A stretch of DNA of 64,000 nucleotides from Paenibacillus sp. FSL M7-0420 (GCF_038002345.1 NZ_JBBOCJ010000001.1:62001-126000), one strand, 5' to 3'. Shown: positions 51,880 through 60,896, numbered from the stretch's first letter. Program-made: numbers and translations. The notes: a model not told the origin generated them from the letters alone.

Positions 51880-52554
51880 GTGAGTGTAACCCTATTGTAC
51901 GTAGAAGATGACCGGGAGATCGGCAGTGTAGTAGCGGCAGACCTGCGGGAACGGGAATATGCTGTGCGCTGGCTGGAGAGCGGAGACGGGGCGCTTGAAG
52001 CTGCAGAGGGCTGCCAGCTTGCGATTCTGGATGTGATGCTGCCGGGGCTGGACGGCTTCACCGTCGGCCAGCGGCTGAAGCGGGCCTATCCGGAGCTGCC
52101 GGTTCTGATGCTCTCGGCGCGCACCTCCATTGACGATAAGCTTCAGGGGCTGGACTTCGCGGATGATTATCTGACCAAGCCGTTTCATCCCGATGAGCTG
52201 GCGGCGAGAATCGAGGTTCTGCTGAGAAGAAGCGGAGCTGCCGCGCCCGCTCAGCTGACCCTTAAGCATCTGGTTGTCAGACCGGGGAGCAGTGTGGTCA
52301 CGGAAGCCGCGACCGGACGGGAGATTATGCTTACCGGCAAGCAGTTTCAGATCTTCTCTTATCTGCTGCGGCACCTGGGCCAGATTCTGACCAAGGAGCA
52401 GATCTATGAGGCGGTCTGGGGGGAGAGCTACATCGAAGGCGACAAGACGCTGATGGTACATATCCGTTATCTGCGCGAGAAGCTGGAGCTTGATCCGGCC
52501 GCGCCGGAGATTATTGAGACGGTGAGGGGAATCGGCTACCGGGTGAGAGGGTGA
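51880..52554 (+). CDS. OmpR-family response regulator (lantibiotic-immunity type)
   Basis: 224 aa from GTG at 51880 (GGAG six bases upstream). Receiver with VEDD at 8-11, D51 in LAILDVMLPG, K in YLTKPF. Winged-helix domain (about 130-222) with LTGKQFQIFSYLLRHLGQIL, VWGESY, HIRYLREKLE and ETVRGIGYRV. First of five tightly packed genes: regulator, kinase, LanF-, LanE- and LanG-like, so it very probably controls the transporter. Confidence 0.92.
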   Translation: MSVTLLYVEDDREIGSVVAADLREREYAVRWLESGDGALEAAEGCQLAILDVMLPGLDGFTVGQRLKRAYPELPVLMLSARTSIDDKLQGLDFADDYLTKPFHPDELAARIEVLLRRSGAAAPAQLTLKHLVVRPGSSVVTEAATGREIMLTGKQFQIFSYLLRHLGQILTKEQIYEAVWGESYIEGDKTLMVHIRYLREKLELDPAAPEIIETVRGIGYRVRG

Positions 52555-53969
52555 AGAGGGCAGGGCGTTTCCAGCTGCTGCACCGTTCGCTGCTTTTTCG
52601 CTATCTGCTCATTATCGTAGCTGCACTGCTGTTCGTGCCGGTTGTTATTCCGCTGACGATTGCTCTGTACAGTATCTTCGGGGGGCTTACGCATACAAGT
52701 CCACCCGGGGAGTATAAGCAGTATTCCAGTGTGGATACGCTGGAGATGATGTGGCATGAGGAAGCCCGCAAGCTCCTTGACCAGTCCCCTGCGGATATCA
52801 CCCGGCGGCTGTCGGCCTTAAGCGAAGCCTACCCGCTGTCGAGAATATTCTGGGTCGATCATGCGGGCATAACACAGCTGGTGACAGAGCCCTCAGGACC
52901 GCCGCTGCTCCAGACGGGAGAGGCTCCGGCTGTTCCCGGCCGGTGGAGCGCCGCTGAAGCGGTATCCTTCATGAAGGACAGTGCGGCACTGAAGCCGCTG
53001 GCGATTGTCGCATTTATAGGAGACCGGGCAGAGGCCGCCGAGGGCTTCATGGTTATGCAGATTCCTGAGGATATTACGGAGAGCAAGTACGCGGCAGGAT
53101 TGGATAAATGGTATACGATGGCGATGCTGGTGTTCTTCCTTCTGTTCATCACCAGCTCCTGGCTCTTCTTCATCATGATCCGCAGAAGGCTGCTGCGGCT
53201 GCAGACCGCTATGGCGTTCACCGGGCAGGAGGGCTTGCCGCAGATTGTTCCGCCGGGGAAGCCGGATGAGATCGGGCATCTGGAGGAAGCATTCAATACC
53301 ATGGTGACGGAGCTTAAGGCAGGCCGTGCCAGAGAGGCGGAAGAAGAGGCGCTGCGCAAGCGGCTGGTAGCCGATCTGTCGCATGATCTGCGGACTCCGC
53401 TGACCGTCATTCGCAGCCACCTCCATGTACTGGGCAAGGAGCCGTTGTCACCGCACGGCCAGTCCTCCCTTGAGCTGATGGATCAGCGGATCGAGAGCCT
53501 GGGCATCCTGATTGAGAACCTGCTGTCCTACAATCTGCTGAACAGCGGACGCATCGCGCTGACTCTGGAACGCCGGGATGTGCTGAGACTGGTACGGGAG
53601 AGCGCCGCCGCCTGGTATCCCGTCTGGGAGAAGGAGGGGTACCGGATCGATATTGATCTGGAGGCCGCGCCGCTGTACTGGGAGATCGATGACAGCTGGT
53701 TCCGCAGAGTGCTGGATAATTTGTTTCAGAACATTCTGCGTCATGCGCGCAGCGGATTATATGTAGGCATTCTTACGGAGATCCGTGAGGGCAACCGGGT
53801 GATTATCATCTCCGATCACGGCGGCGGCCTTGCGCAGAGCACGGATTCCGCCGGAGCAGGTCTGGGACTGTCCATTGTCGACTTGCTGTTGAAGCGGATG
53901 GACCTGGAGTGGAGCATGGAGAGTACAGCGAAGGGTACCGAGGTTGTGATCTGGAAGCGGGACGCCTGA
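52551..53969 (+). CDS. Sensor histidine kinase with extracellular loop
   Basis: 472 aa from GTG at 52551, overlapping the regulator stop. Helices at about 20-45 and 185-208 enclose an external domain of about 140 residues (EMMWHEEARKLLDQSPADIT, LSRIFWVDHAGITQLV). HAMP at 210-262, HisKA with DLSHDLRTPLTVIRSH (H about 278), ATPase motifs NLFQNILRHARSG, DHGGGLA, GAGLGLSIVDLLL. External-sensing kinases next to LanFEG often detect a lantibiotic or cell-wall damage. Confidence 0.92.
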   Translation: MKRAGRFQLLHRSLLFRYLLIIVAALLFVPVVIPLTIALYSIFGGLTHTSPPGEYKQYSSVDTLEMMWHEEARKLLDQSPADITRRLSALSEAYPLSRIFWVDHAGITQLVTEPSGPPLLQTGEAPAVPGRWSAAEAVSFMKDSAALKPLAIVAFIGDRAEAAEGFMVMQIPEDITESKYAAGLDKWYTMAMLVFFLLFITSSWLFFIMIRRRLLRLQTAMAFTGQEGLPQIVPPGKPDEIGHLEEAFNTMVTELKAGRAREAEEEALRKRLVADLSHDLRTPLTVIRSHLHVLGKEPLSPHGQSSLELMDQRIESLGILIENLLSYNLLNSGRIALTLERRDVLRLVRESAAAWYPVWEKEGYRIDIDLEAAPLYWEIDDSWFRRVLDNLFQNILRHARSGLYVGILTEIREGNRVIIISDHGGGLAQSTDSAGAGLGLSIVDLLLKRMDLEWSMESTAKGTEVVIWKRDA

Positions 53970-54047
53970 ACAATTTAAACAAAATTTAAACCGGCTGCTT
54001 CTGTGCTTTTAACCTTGGGGCGTTATGCTGTTACCGAGGTGAAGAGA

Positions 54048-54959
54048 ATGAAGGATACAGTGATAGAGACAAGAAATCTGCTTAAGGAATACCGCGGCCG
54101 TGCGGCAGTGAAGAACCTGAATCTCAATATTACAAAAGGGGAAATCTACGGCTTCCTCGGACCGAACGGTGCCGGCAAGACAACAACCATCCGCATGCTG
54201 CTCGGCCTGATCAAGCCGACCTCCGGCAGCATTGAAATCTTCGGCAAGGAGCTGCGTGCGAACCGGATGCAGATTCTGCGCAAGGTAGGCTCGCTGGTGG
54301 AATCGCCGTCCTACTACGGGCATCTGAGTGCATGGGACAACCTGGAGGCGATCCGCCGCATTCTGGGGGTGCCCAAGGTGCGTATTGCCGAGGTGCTGGA
54401 GATCGTAGCGCTTACCGGGGAGGAGAAGCGGCCGGTCAAGGGCTTCTCGCTGGGCATGAAGCAGCGGCTGGGGATTGCAGCAGCTCTGCTGGGCAGCCCG
54501 GAGCTGCTGATTCTCGATGAGCCGACCAACGGGCTGGACCCGTCAGGCATACAGGAGATCCGGTCCCTGATCAAGCGGCTGCCTGGAGAGCAAGGCATTA
54601 CAGTGCTGGTATCCAGCCATCTGCTGAGCGAGATTGAGCAAATGGCCGGTACGGTCGGCATTATCCGCGAGGGGCAGATGGTCTACCAGGATACCATTTC
54701 CCATCTCCAGCAGCAGGCGGCCGGCTATCTGCGCCTGGCGTTATCCGAGCCGGAGACTGCGCTGATGACGGCGGTGCGGCGCGGCTGCGGCGGCGAGCTG
54801 CAGGAGGGCCGGCTGGTCCTGCCCCGGATGAGTGATGCGAGAGTATCGCTGCTGGTCAAAGAACTGGTCGAGGAGGGCCATGCGATCTACAGGGTAGAAG
54901 AGCACAGGCAATCTCTGGAGGAATTCTTCCTGCAGGTGGTTGGGGGAGAGGAGCTATGA
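54048..54959 (+). CDS. LanF/BcrA-type ABC ATPase
   Basis: 303 aa from ATG at 54048 (AGGTGAAG upstream); the frame extends further upstream without an RBS. Walker A GPNGAGKTTT, signature KGFSLGMKQRLGIA, Walker B LLILDEPTNGLD, H-loop SSHLLSEIE. The SLGMKQR variant of the signature is typical of BcrA/LanF ATPases. With the two following permeases it makes a LanFEG-type exporter that removes peptide antibiotics from the membrane. Confidence 0.92.
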   Translation: MKDTVIETRNLLKEYRGRAAVKNLNLNITKGEIYGFLGPNGAGKTTTIRMLLGLIKPTSGSIEIFGKELRANRMQILRKVGSLVESPSYYGHLSAWDNLEAIRRILGVPKVRIAEVLEIVALTGEEKRPVKGFSLGMKQRLGIAAALLGSPELLILDEPTNGLDPSGIQEIRSLIKRLPGEQGITVLVSSHLLSEIEQMAGTVGIIREGQMVYQDTISHLQQQAAGYLRLALSEPETALMTAVRRGCGGELQEGRLVLPRMSDARVSLLVKELVEEGHAIYRVEEHRQSLEEFFLQVVGGEEL

Positions 54960-55672
54960 TGTGGCGTGCGCTGTCGGCGGACTGGCTTAAGATCCGCGGC
55001 AAAGGTATATGGTTCCTCGCCTTCCTTGGCCCGCTGGGCCTCATCGCCATGCAGGGACTGAATTTCGGCCTCCGTTATGACTACCTTCGCGGGCAGTACC
55101 GGGAGGACCTGTGGGGTGGCCTGCTCAGTGAGATCGTGCCCTTCGTGCCGATTGCCCTATATCTGGGCGGTACACTGATCTGCTCTCTGATTGCGAATGT
55201 CGAACATCAGACCAGCTCATGGAAGCAGCTTCTGGCGCTGCCTGTCTCCCGTACGGCTGTGTTCATAGCGAAGCTGCTGCTCTGCCTGCTGCTGCTTATC
55301 GTGTCCTGCCTGCTGCTGTCGGCAGGAACTGTCGTCCTCGGGCTGCTGCTCGGCTTCGGCGCTCAGCCGATACCGCTTGCGGACATCCTGCGGATGGGCT
55401 TCGCCGCTTACGCTGGGGCCATGCCTGTCATTGCACTTCAGCTGTGGCTCTCTCTATCCAGCCGGAACCAGACACTTCCGGTATCGTTGGGATTGACACT
55501 CTCGCTGGTTAGCCCGTTCGGTGTGTACTTCACGGAATGGGTCCCGCTCTCCTGGCCGGCCTTGGCCTGGAGCGATCCGCGTCCTTGGCTGTTCAGCGGA
55601 GCCGGTCTGTTGCTTGGACTCCTGGTACTACTGCCGGGAGCCATACATTTCGCGCGAAAGGATGTGGACTGA
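54956..55672 (+). CDS. LanE-type ABC permease
   Basis: 238 aa, six helices. ALSADWLKIRGKGIWFL opens the protein (the conserved AE/D-x-x-K of this family) and NVEHQTSSWKQLLALPVSRT gives the E-loop motif (E-x-x-x-x-x-WK-LL-LPVSR) characteristic of EpiE/MutE permeases. ATG overlaps the ATPase stop by four bases. Confidence 0.9.
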   Translation: MMWRALSADWLKIRGKGIWFLAFLGPLGLIAMQGLNFGLRYDYLRGQYREDLWGGLLSEIVPFVPIALYLGGTLICSLIANVEHQTSSWKQLLALPVSRTAVFIAKLLLCLLLLIVSCLLLSAGTVVLGLLLGFGAQPIPLADILRMGFAAYAGAMPVIALQLWLSLSSRNQTLPVSLGLTLSLVSPFGVYFTEWVPLSWPALAWSDPRPWLFSGAGLLLGLLVLLPGAIHFARKDVD

Positions 55673-55674
55673 AT

Positions 55675-56412
55675 ATGCGGACTTTCCTGCGAATATTGTC
55701 TGCGGAGGGCATGAAGATAGCCGGATTCCGCACCTGGCTGTTAATTCTGCTCAGTCCGCTGGTCTCTCTGCCGATAGGCGCGCTTTCGGACATGCAAGAG
55801 GATAGGGTGATAACCTGGCAGGTTCTGCTGAGCACAATGTCAGCGGTACATGCGCTGCTGTTTCTTCCGGTACTCTCTGGGCTCTTCGCCGCTTTAATCT
55901 GCCGCAATGAGCATAGTGACGGCGGCTGGAAGCAGCTCCTGGCGCTTCCGGTTACACGGACCTCCGTATATTTTGCCAAATATGCATTAATTGTAGCGCT
56001 GCTGGGTGCGGTTCAGCTGCTGTTTCTTGCAGGGGTTCTGGGAGTGGGATGGTATCGGGGTGCAGAAGGGGGAGTTCCCTGGTGGCTTCTGCTGAACAGC
56101 CTGTTCGGAGGCTGGTTTGCCTGCCTGCCGCTGGCTGCACTGCAACTGGCGATATCTCAAGGCTGGAGCAGCTTCGGCGCCCCGCTTGCGCTGAATGTCT
56201 GCTTCACCATTCCTAACATACTGATTGCCAATTCTTCCACCTACGGTCCTTATTATCCATGGGTGCAGCCGACGCTGGCCATGTCCCCTTTCGGCGAAGA
56301 ACGGTTCGGCGCCTTCAACCTGCCGCTGGAGAGCCTGATGATTGTCGTGGCGGGGAGCCTGCTTCTGTTCCTGGGTGCTGGCTTGATAGCCTTTTGGCGT
56401 AAGGCGGTATAA
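55675..56412 (+). CDS. LanG-type ABC permease
   Basis: 245 aa from ATG at 55675, two bases after the LanE-like stop; a longer frame inside the previous gene is rejected. Same family: LSAEGMKIAGFRTWLL at the start and RNEHSDGGWKQLLALPVTRT as E-loop. Six helices. The heterodimer with the LanE-like protein would form the membrane part of the exporter. No lanthipeptide precursor or LanB/C/M gene lies in the window. Confidence 0.9.
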   Translation: MRTFLRILSAEGMKIAGFRTWLLILLSPLVSLPIGALSDMQEDRVITWQVLLSTMSAVHALLFLPVLSGLFAALICRNEHSDGGWKQLLALPVTRTSVYFAKYALIVALLGAVQLLFLAGVLGVGWYRGAEGGVPWWLLLNSLFGGWFACLPLAALQLAISQGWSSFGAPLALNVCFTIPNILIANSSTYGPYYPWVQPTLAMSPFGEERFGAFNLPLESLMIVVAGSLLLFLGAGLIAFWRKAV

Positions 56413-56519
56413 GATTCCCTTCTCCATGGACATTGGACGCCATTTTTTCTATAATTAATCGTAGAAGATACTATTAAGCGCCGGTGATGCCGGATGAGCA
56501 TATGGAGGAGGGCGGGAGC

Positions 56520-56885
56520 ATGGAACCAGCGGCACTTGAAGAATGCGACAACACCTGTAATGGTTCCGAACTGGAACCGGAATCTATGGCCTTGATTCTG
56601 CCGGACCGTGAGATTACAGATAAGATGGCAGAAATGTTCAAGGCACTGGGTGATCCGACAAGAGTTCGGCTGATCTACGCGTTATCCCAGCAGGAGCTAT
56701 GTGTGCATGACTTGTCCTCCATACTGGATATGGGACAGTCGGCAGTCTCCCATCAGCTCCGCTATCTGCGGAACCTGCGGATTGTGAAGCGCCGCAAGGA
56801 AGGCAAGACCGTATATTATTCGCTGAACGATGCACATGTGGAGCAGATCTTCCTGCAGACTCATGAGCATATCCGGCATGAATAG
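56520..56885 (+). CDS. ArsR/SmtB-family Zn(II)-type sensor, CzrA-like
   Basis: 121 aa from ATG at 56520 (GGAGGAG nine bases upstream). Winged helix: MFKALGDPTRVRLIYAL, DLSSILDMGQSAVSHQLRYL, VKRRKEGKTVYYSL. The alpha-5 metal site is complete: D104, H106, H117, H120, with the D-x-H-(10)-H-xx-H spacing of CzrA/SmtB. There is a Cys pair in the N-terminal arm (C9, C13). It should release DNA on Zn(II) or Co(II). Its targets are probably the two palindromes between the CDF exporter and the P1B ATPase, 1.5-2 kb away. It was first read as generic ArsR; the alpha-5 residues refine the call. Confidence 0.92.
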   Translation: MEPAALEECDNTCNGSELEPESMALILPDREITDKMAEMFKALGDPTRVRLIYALSQQELCVHDLSSILDMGQSAVSHQLRYLRNLRIVKRRKEGKTVYYSLNDAHVEQIFLQTHEHIRHE

Positions 56886-56898
56886 ATTGTTATGACAG

Positions 56899-56946
56899 GA
56901 AAAGGGGCTGTCCCAAAGCCAGGTAGTGGCTTGGGGTAGCCCTTTT
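56899..56946 (+). terminator. Terminator of the CzrA-like gene
   Basis: AAAAGGGGCTGTCCCAAAGCC / GGCTTGGGGTAGCCCTTTT (arms 56899-56919 and 56928-56946 with mismatches), then TATAT. Confidence 0.7.
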
Positions 56947-56966
56947 ATATTATGATGTGCGATAAA

Positions 56967-57153
56967 CCAAATGTATGTGGAAAACAGCATACATTCGGTG
57001 GTCGTGAGGGCAAGTGGTTCGAATATATGTGGAAAACAGCATACAAATGGTGGTCGTGAGGACAAGTGGCCCGAATGTATGTGGAAAACAGCATACAATC
57101 GGTCGTTGTGAGGGCAAGTGGCCGAATGTATGTGGAAAACAGCATACAATCGG
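56967..57153. repeat. Tandem array F, 52-bp period, array A core
   Basis: AATGTA/AATATA starts at 56970, 57022, 57074 and 57125 (steps 52, 52, 51). The core AATGTATG - TGGAAAACAG - CATACA(A/T)T is the same as in array A, 48 kb away, but the linker differs (CGGTGGTCGTGAGGGCAAGTG). It lies between the convergent CzrA-like and CDF genes. From 57154 to 57265 nothing was recognised. Confidence 0.9.
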
Positions 57154-57265
57154 CAGGCCTACAGAATCGTTAGGTTTTCCTCGTACTCCCTCAAATTTCT
57201 CGGCTTCTCACGGACTCGCTTGGACTCTCACACTCCCCCACCCTTACCCGCTAACCACCTCTTCC

Positions 57266-58315
57266 TCAGACCGGAAGGTGATCGTGCTTCACAGTGGAAT
57301 TCTCAATCTGCAGTGTGGTGTGCCGGATGCCGAAATTCTCTTCCACCATTTTAAGTGCCAGTTGCAGTACCTGTTCCGAATTCATCCCGTCCTTGATCAG
57401 CAGATGACCGCTGAGAGCATCCAGGCCGGAGGTGATGGTCCAGATATGCAGGTCATGCACATCCTGAACCCCTTCAATTGCCAGTAGCGCCTTCTCGACA
57501 TCATCAGCATTCACGCTAAGCGGAGTTCCTTCCATAAGGATATGGAAGGCCTGCTTGATGACACCCCAGGCGCTGCGCAGGATGAGCAGGGCGACCAGCA
57601 CACTGATGATAGGGTCTGCCACATACCAGGAGAACAGGTTCATAATCAGACCGGCCGCCAGCGCTCCAACGGAGCCGAGAGCATCGCTGATCACATGCAG
57701 ATAAGCGCTGCGGATATTGATGTTGTCTTTAGCCCCGCTTTTGCGCATCAGCGACCATGCGCTAACGAGATTGGCCAGCAGTCCAACACTGGCAATCAGC
57801 ATCATTGTTCCGCTGGCTACCACCGGAGGGGCGGAGAAGCGCTGGAAAGCTTCATACATAATGAATCCGGAGATTACAAACAGGGTCACCCCGTTGAACA
57901 AAGCCGCCATAATCTCAAACCGGTGGAAGCCGTAAGAGTTCTTGGAGGATGCCGGCTTCACCGCGATAATCATGGCCACAAGGCTAAGGGCAAGGGAAGC
58001 GGTGTCGCTGAGCATATGCCCCGAGTCGGACAAAAGAGCCAGGCTCCCGGTGAGCAGGCCGCCGAAGAATTCAAGAAACATAATACCGCCTGTGATGATT
58101 AAGGCGATCAGCAGGCCTTTCTTATTATCCGGTGCATGGGAATGTGAATGGGAGTGGGAATGCGAATGCCCGCCAGCGTGCGAATGAGCATGTGAATCGT
58201 TGTGCGTATGCTCTGCATTCTCATGACCGGGGGGCTCCGATCCATGTCTGTTCGAATTTGCTGCATGCTGGTGCTGCCCGGAAGGTCTAACGTTGTTCAT
58301 TTTGGAATTGTTCAT
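57266..58315 (-). CDS. czcD: CDF-family Zn(II)/Cd(II) exporter, CzcD-like
   Basis: 349 aa from ATG at 58315 (AAGGGG upstream). A His-rich cytosolic N-terminus (HTHNDSHAHSHAGGHSHSHS region, about 35-62) precedes six helices. Transport-site residues: ALLSDSGHMLSD (helix 2) and HVISDALGS (helix 5), giving the HD-HD-type tetrahedral zinc site. The C-terminal cytosolic domain (about 265-349) has VQDVHDLHIWTITSG. It exchanges Zn2+ for protons. It is divergent from the CadA-like ATPase with shared ArsR-type operators between. Confidence 0.94.
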   Translation of the reverse strand: MNNSKMNNVRPSGQHQHAANSNRHGSEPPGHENAEHTHNDSHAHSHAGGHSHSHSHSHSHAPDNKKGLLIALIITGGIMFLEFFGGLLTGSLALLSDSGHMLSDTASLALSLVAMIIAVKPASSKNSYGFHRFEIMAALFNGVTLFVISGFIMYEAFQRFSAPPVVASGTMMLIASVGLLANLVSAWSLMRKSGAKDNINIRSAYLHVISDALGSVGALAAGLIMNLFSWYVADPIISVLVALLILRSAWGVIKQAFHILMEGTPLSVNADDVEKALLAIEGVQDVHDLHIWTITSGLDALSGHLLIKDGMNSEQVLQLALKMVEENFGIRHTTLQIENSTVKHDHLPV

Positions 58316-58335
58316 TAGGTAGGACCCCTTTTCAG

Positions 58336-58365
58336 TTAACATATGAATGATTGCTCATATGTTAA
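58336..58365 (-). promoter_or_regulatory. ArsR/CzrA-type operator of czcD
   Basis: TTAACATATGA-N8-TCATATGTTAA, a perfect 11-base inverted repeat matching the ATATGAnnnnnnnnTCATAT pattern of CzrA/SmtB operators, 20 bases from the czcD ATG. Confidence 0.85.
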
Positions 58366-58437
58366 TATTATGACGGCAGCAGGCAAATTACAAGCTTTTG
58401 TTATTTTATTTTTGCCACAATCTGTGGGCTGAATGCA

Positions 58438-58504
58438 TTGACACTGTATGATTCAGGGGAATATAATAAGTGTAAGTTAACATATGAACAAATACTCATA
58501 TATA
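58438..58504 (+). promoter_or_regulatory. cadA-like promoter and second ArsR/CzrA operator
   Basis: TTGACA (58438-58443), 18 bases, TATAAT (58462-58467). TTAACATATGA-N8-TCATATATA (58477-58504) overlaps the start of transcription, so the CzrA-like protein would block it. Confidence 0.85.
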
Positions 58505-58529
58505 GGAACGATCAAGGGAGATGAGTCAT

Positions 58530-60809
58530 TTGAGTACGGTAGAAGACAATGTGAAGCGCAAGTGGGTCCTGGATGGGCTGGACTGCGCGAATTGCGCTAT
58601 GAAGATCGAGAATAAGGTCAAGAAGATCGAAGGCGTGTCCTCCTGCTCCGTCAACTTCGCGACGAAGACCATGACACTGGAGACAACAGCTGCTGCTGCG
58701 GATGAAATCGCCGAACAGGCTGAGCATACGGTAACCAAGCTGGAGCCGCATGTGAAGCCGCGGGCAGTTCAAGCTTCACGGGCGGTCAAGAAGCCGTTGT
58801 CTGCGGAGGGTGCAGCTCAGGTGCGCGGTGTAGCGGTTCAAGGACGGGGACATGTTCATTCCCACGGCGAAGGGCACCAGCATTCACATGCTGCTAAGCA
58901 TAACCACAGCCAGGAGGAATCACATGGCCACGGACACAGCCATGACCATGGGGAGGGCGATACGCGCCGCATCCTGATGCGGCTGGGCGGCGGTGCCATT
59001 CTGGCTGCGGCCGGGATGTTCCTGCCGGTCAGCGGGATCACCGAGCTGCTGATCTTCCTCGCAGCCTATCTGATTGTCGGCGGAGAGGTCGTCCTCGCCG
59101 CTGCCCGGAATATTGTAAGGGGCCAGGTGTTCGATGAGAACTTCCTGATGGCCCTTGCGACCATTGGCGCCTTCGCCATCGGCGAATATCCCGAAGGCGT
59201 TGCGGTTATGCTCTTCTATCAGGTAGGGGAGCTGTTCCAGGGGATGGCGGTGAACCGTTCACGCCGTTCGATTACAGCGCTGATGGATATCCGGCCGGAG
59301 TTCGCCTATCTGAAGGAAGGCAGTAATCTGCGCAAGGTGTCCCCCGAAGAGGTTAGAGTAGGAGACAGCATCGTAGTTAAGCCCGGCGAGAAGGTTCCGC
59401 TGGACGGGATCATTCTGGAGGGCAGTGCGATGATGGATACCTCGGCGCTGACCGGAGAATCGGTGCCCCGCTCGACACAGCCGGGAAGCCAGGTACTCAG
59501 CGGATTCATTAACCGCAATGGCGTGATTACCATTGAAGTGACCAAGGACTTCGGTGAATCCGCAGTCTCGCAGATTCTGGAGCTGGTCCAGAATGCTACG
59601 AATAACAAAGCAAAGACAGAGAATTTCATCACCAAATTCGCCCGTGCCTATACGCCGGTCGTAGTCATAACAGCGCTGCTGCTGGCAGTGGTTCCGCCGC
59701 TGGTTCTGAGCGGAGCTACCTTCTCCGACTGGATCTACCGTGCACTGGTCTTTCTCGTTATCTCTTGCCCTTGTGCGCTTGTCGTGTCGATTCCCCTCGG
59801 GTTCTTCGGCGGGATCGGTGCCGCGTCGAAGAACGGGATTCTGGTGAAGGGCAGCAACTATCTGGAAGCCTTGAATGATGTGAAGATCGTTGTGTTCGAT
59901 AAGACAGGAACCTTGACCAAAGGCCAGTTCACGGTAACCGGCAATGTTCCGGCGGAAGGCTTCACAGAGCAGGAACTGCTGCGGGTAGCGGCTTATGCGG
60001 AGAGCCACTCCAGCCATCCGATTGCGGAATCCATCCGTGCAGCCTATGGCGAACCTATTCCGGGTGAAGCCATTAAAGGCTATAACGAAATTTCCGGCCA
60101 CGGCATCGCCGTTACAGTGGAGGGGCAGGCAGTGCTGGCCGGGAATGCGCGGCTGATGGAGCGTGAAGGGATCGCCAGCGTAATCCCGCAGGAGTACGGG
60201 ACGATCGTTCATATTGCTGTAGATAAGCGCTACGCAGGCTATCTCGTCATTGCAGATGAAGTGAAGGACGATTCGCTTAAGGCCATTCAGGCTCTGAATG
60301 CACTGGGAATCCACAAGACGGTTATGCTGACTGGTGACGCCGCCCCTGTAGCCGAGTCTGTCGGCAGACAGCTGGGCATTCAGGAGATTCATGCAGAGCT
60401 GCTGCCGGGAGATAAGGTCGCGGCGATTGAACAGCTGGAGCGGGAAAAGGGACCGAAGGAGAAGATCATTTTTGTCGGGGACGGGATTAATGATACTCCG
60501 GTGCTGGCCAGAGCAGATGTCGGGATTGCCATGGGCGGACTTGGCTCGGATGCAGCCATTGAGGCTGCGGATATTGTCATCATGACGGATGAGCCTTCCA
60601 AAATCGCTTCCGCCATCGGGATCGCCAAACGGACGCGGACCATTGTCTGGCAGAACATTGCTTTTGCGCTGGGAGTCAAAGCGGTCTTCCTGCTGCTGGG
60701 AGCGTTCGGAATTGCCACGATGTGGGAGGCCGTATTCTCAGATGTCGGAGTGACTGTACTAGCTGTACTGAACAGCATGCGCGCCTTACAGCCGCCGAAA
60801 TCGGTATAA
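58530..60809 (+). CDS. cadA: P1B-2 Zn(II)/Cd(II)/Pb(II)-exporting ATPase, CadA/ZntA-like
   Basis: 759 aa from TTG at 58530, nine bases after AAGGGAG; ATG at 58521 abuts the RBS. An HMA domain with LDCANCAMKIENK is followed by a His-rich linker (about 105-145, repeated HSH, HGH, HDH). Six to eight helices, metal site ISCPCALVVSIPLG (about 413), phosphorylation D457 in DKTGTLT, SSHPIAESI, GDGINDTPVLA, and DVGVTVLAVLNSMRAL in the last helix with the Asp of divalent-metal pumps. The His linker is a likely zinc buffer. It works with CzcD under the CzrA-like sensor. Confidence 0.94.
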   Translation: MSTVEDNVKRKWVLDGLDCANCAMKIENKVKKIEGVSSCSVNFATKTMTLETTAAAADEIAEQAEHTVTKLEPHVKPRAVQASRAVKKPLSAEGAAQVRGVAVQGRGHVHSHGEGHQHSHAAKHNHSQEESHGHGHSHDHGEGDTRRILMRLGGGAILAAAGMFLPVSGITELLIFLAAYLIVGGEVVLAAARNIVRGQVFDENFLMALATIGAFAIGEYPEGVAVMLFYQVGELFQGMAVNRSRRSITALMDIRPEFAYLKEGSNLRKVSPEEVRVGDSIVVKPGEKVPLDGIILEGSAMMDTSALTGESVPRSTQPGSQVLSGFINRNGVITIEVTKDFGESAVSQILELVQNATNNKAKTENFITKFARAYTPVVVITALLLAVVPPLVLSGATFSDWIYRALVFLVISCPCALVVSIPLGFFGGIGAASKNGILVKGSNYLEALNDVKIVVFDKTGTLTKGQFTVTGNVPAEGFTEQELLRVAAYAESHSSHPIAESIRAAYGEPIPGEAIKGYNEISGHGIAVTVEGQAVLAGNARLMEREGIASVIPQEYGTIVHIAVDKRYAGYLVIADEVKDDSLKAIQALNALGIHKTVMLTGDAAPVAESVGRQLGIQEIHAELLPGDKVAAIEQLEREKGPKEKIIFVGDGINDTPVLARADVGIAMGGLGSDAAIEAADIVIMTDEPSKIASAIGIAKRTRTIVWQNIAFALGVKAVFLLLGAFGIATMWEAVFSDVGVTVLAVLNSMRALQPPKSV

Positions 60810-60850
60810 TCGTGTAAGATGAAGCGATAATGAAATAATTATGAAAAGTA

Positions 60851-60896
60851 TAAGCCTTAATGATCCTAATTTTTGGGTCTTAAGGCTTATTTTTAT
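60851..60896 (+). terminator. Terminator of cadA
   Basis: AAGCCTTAA-T-GA / TC-TTAAGGCTT arms, then ATTTTTATT. Confidence 0.85.
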
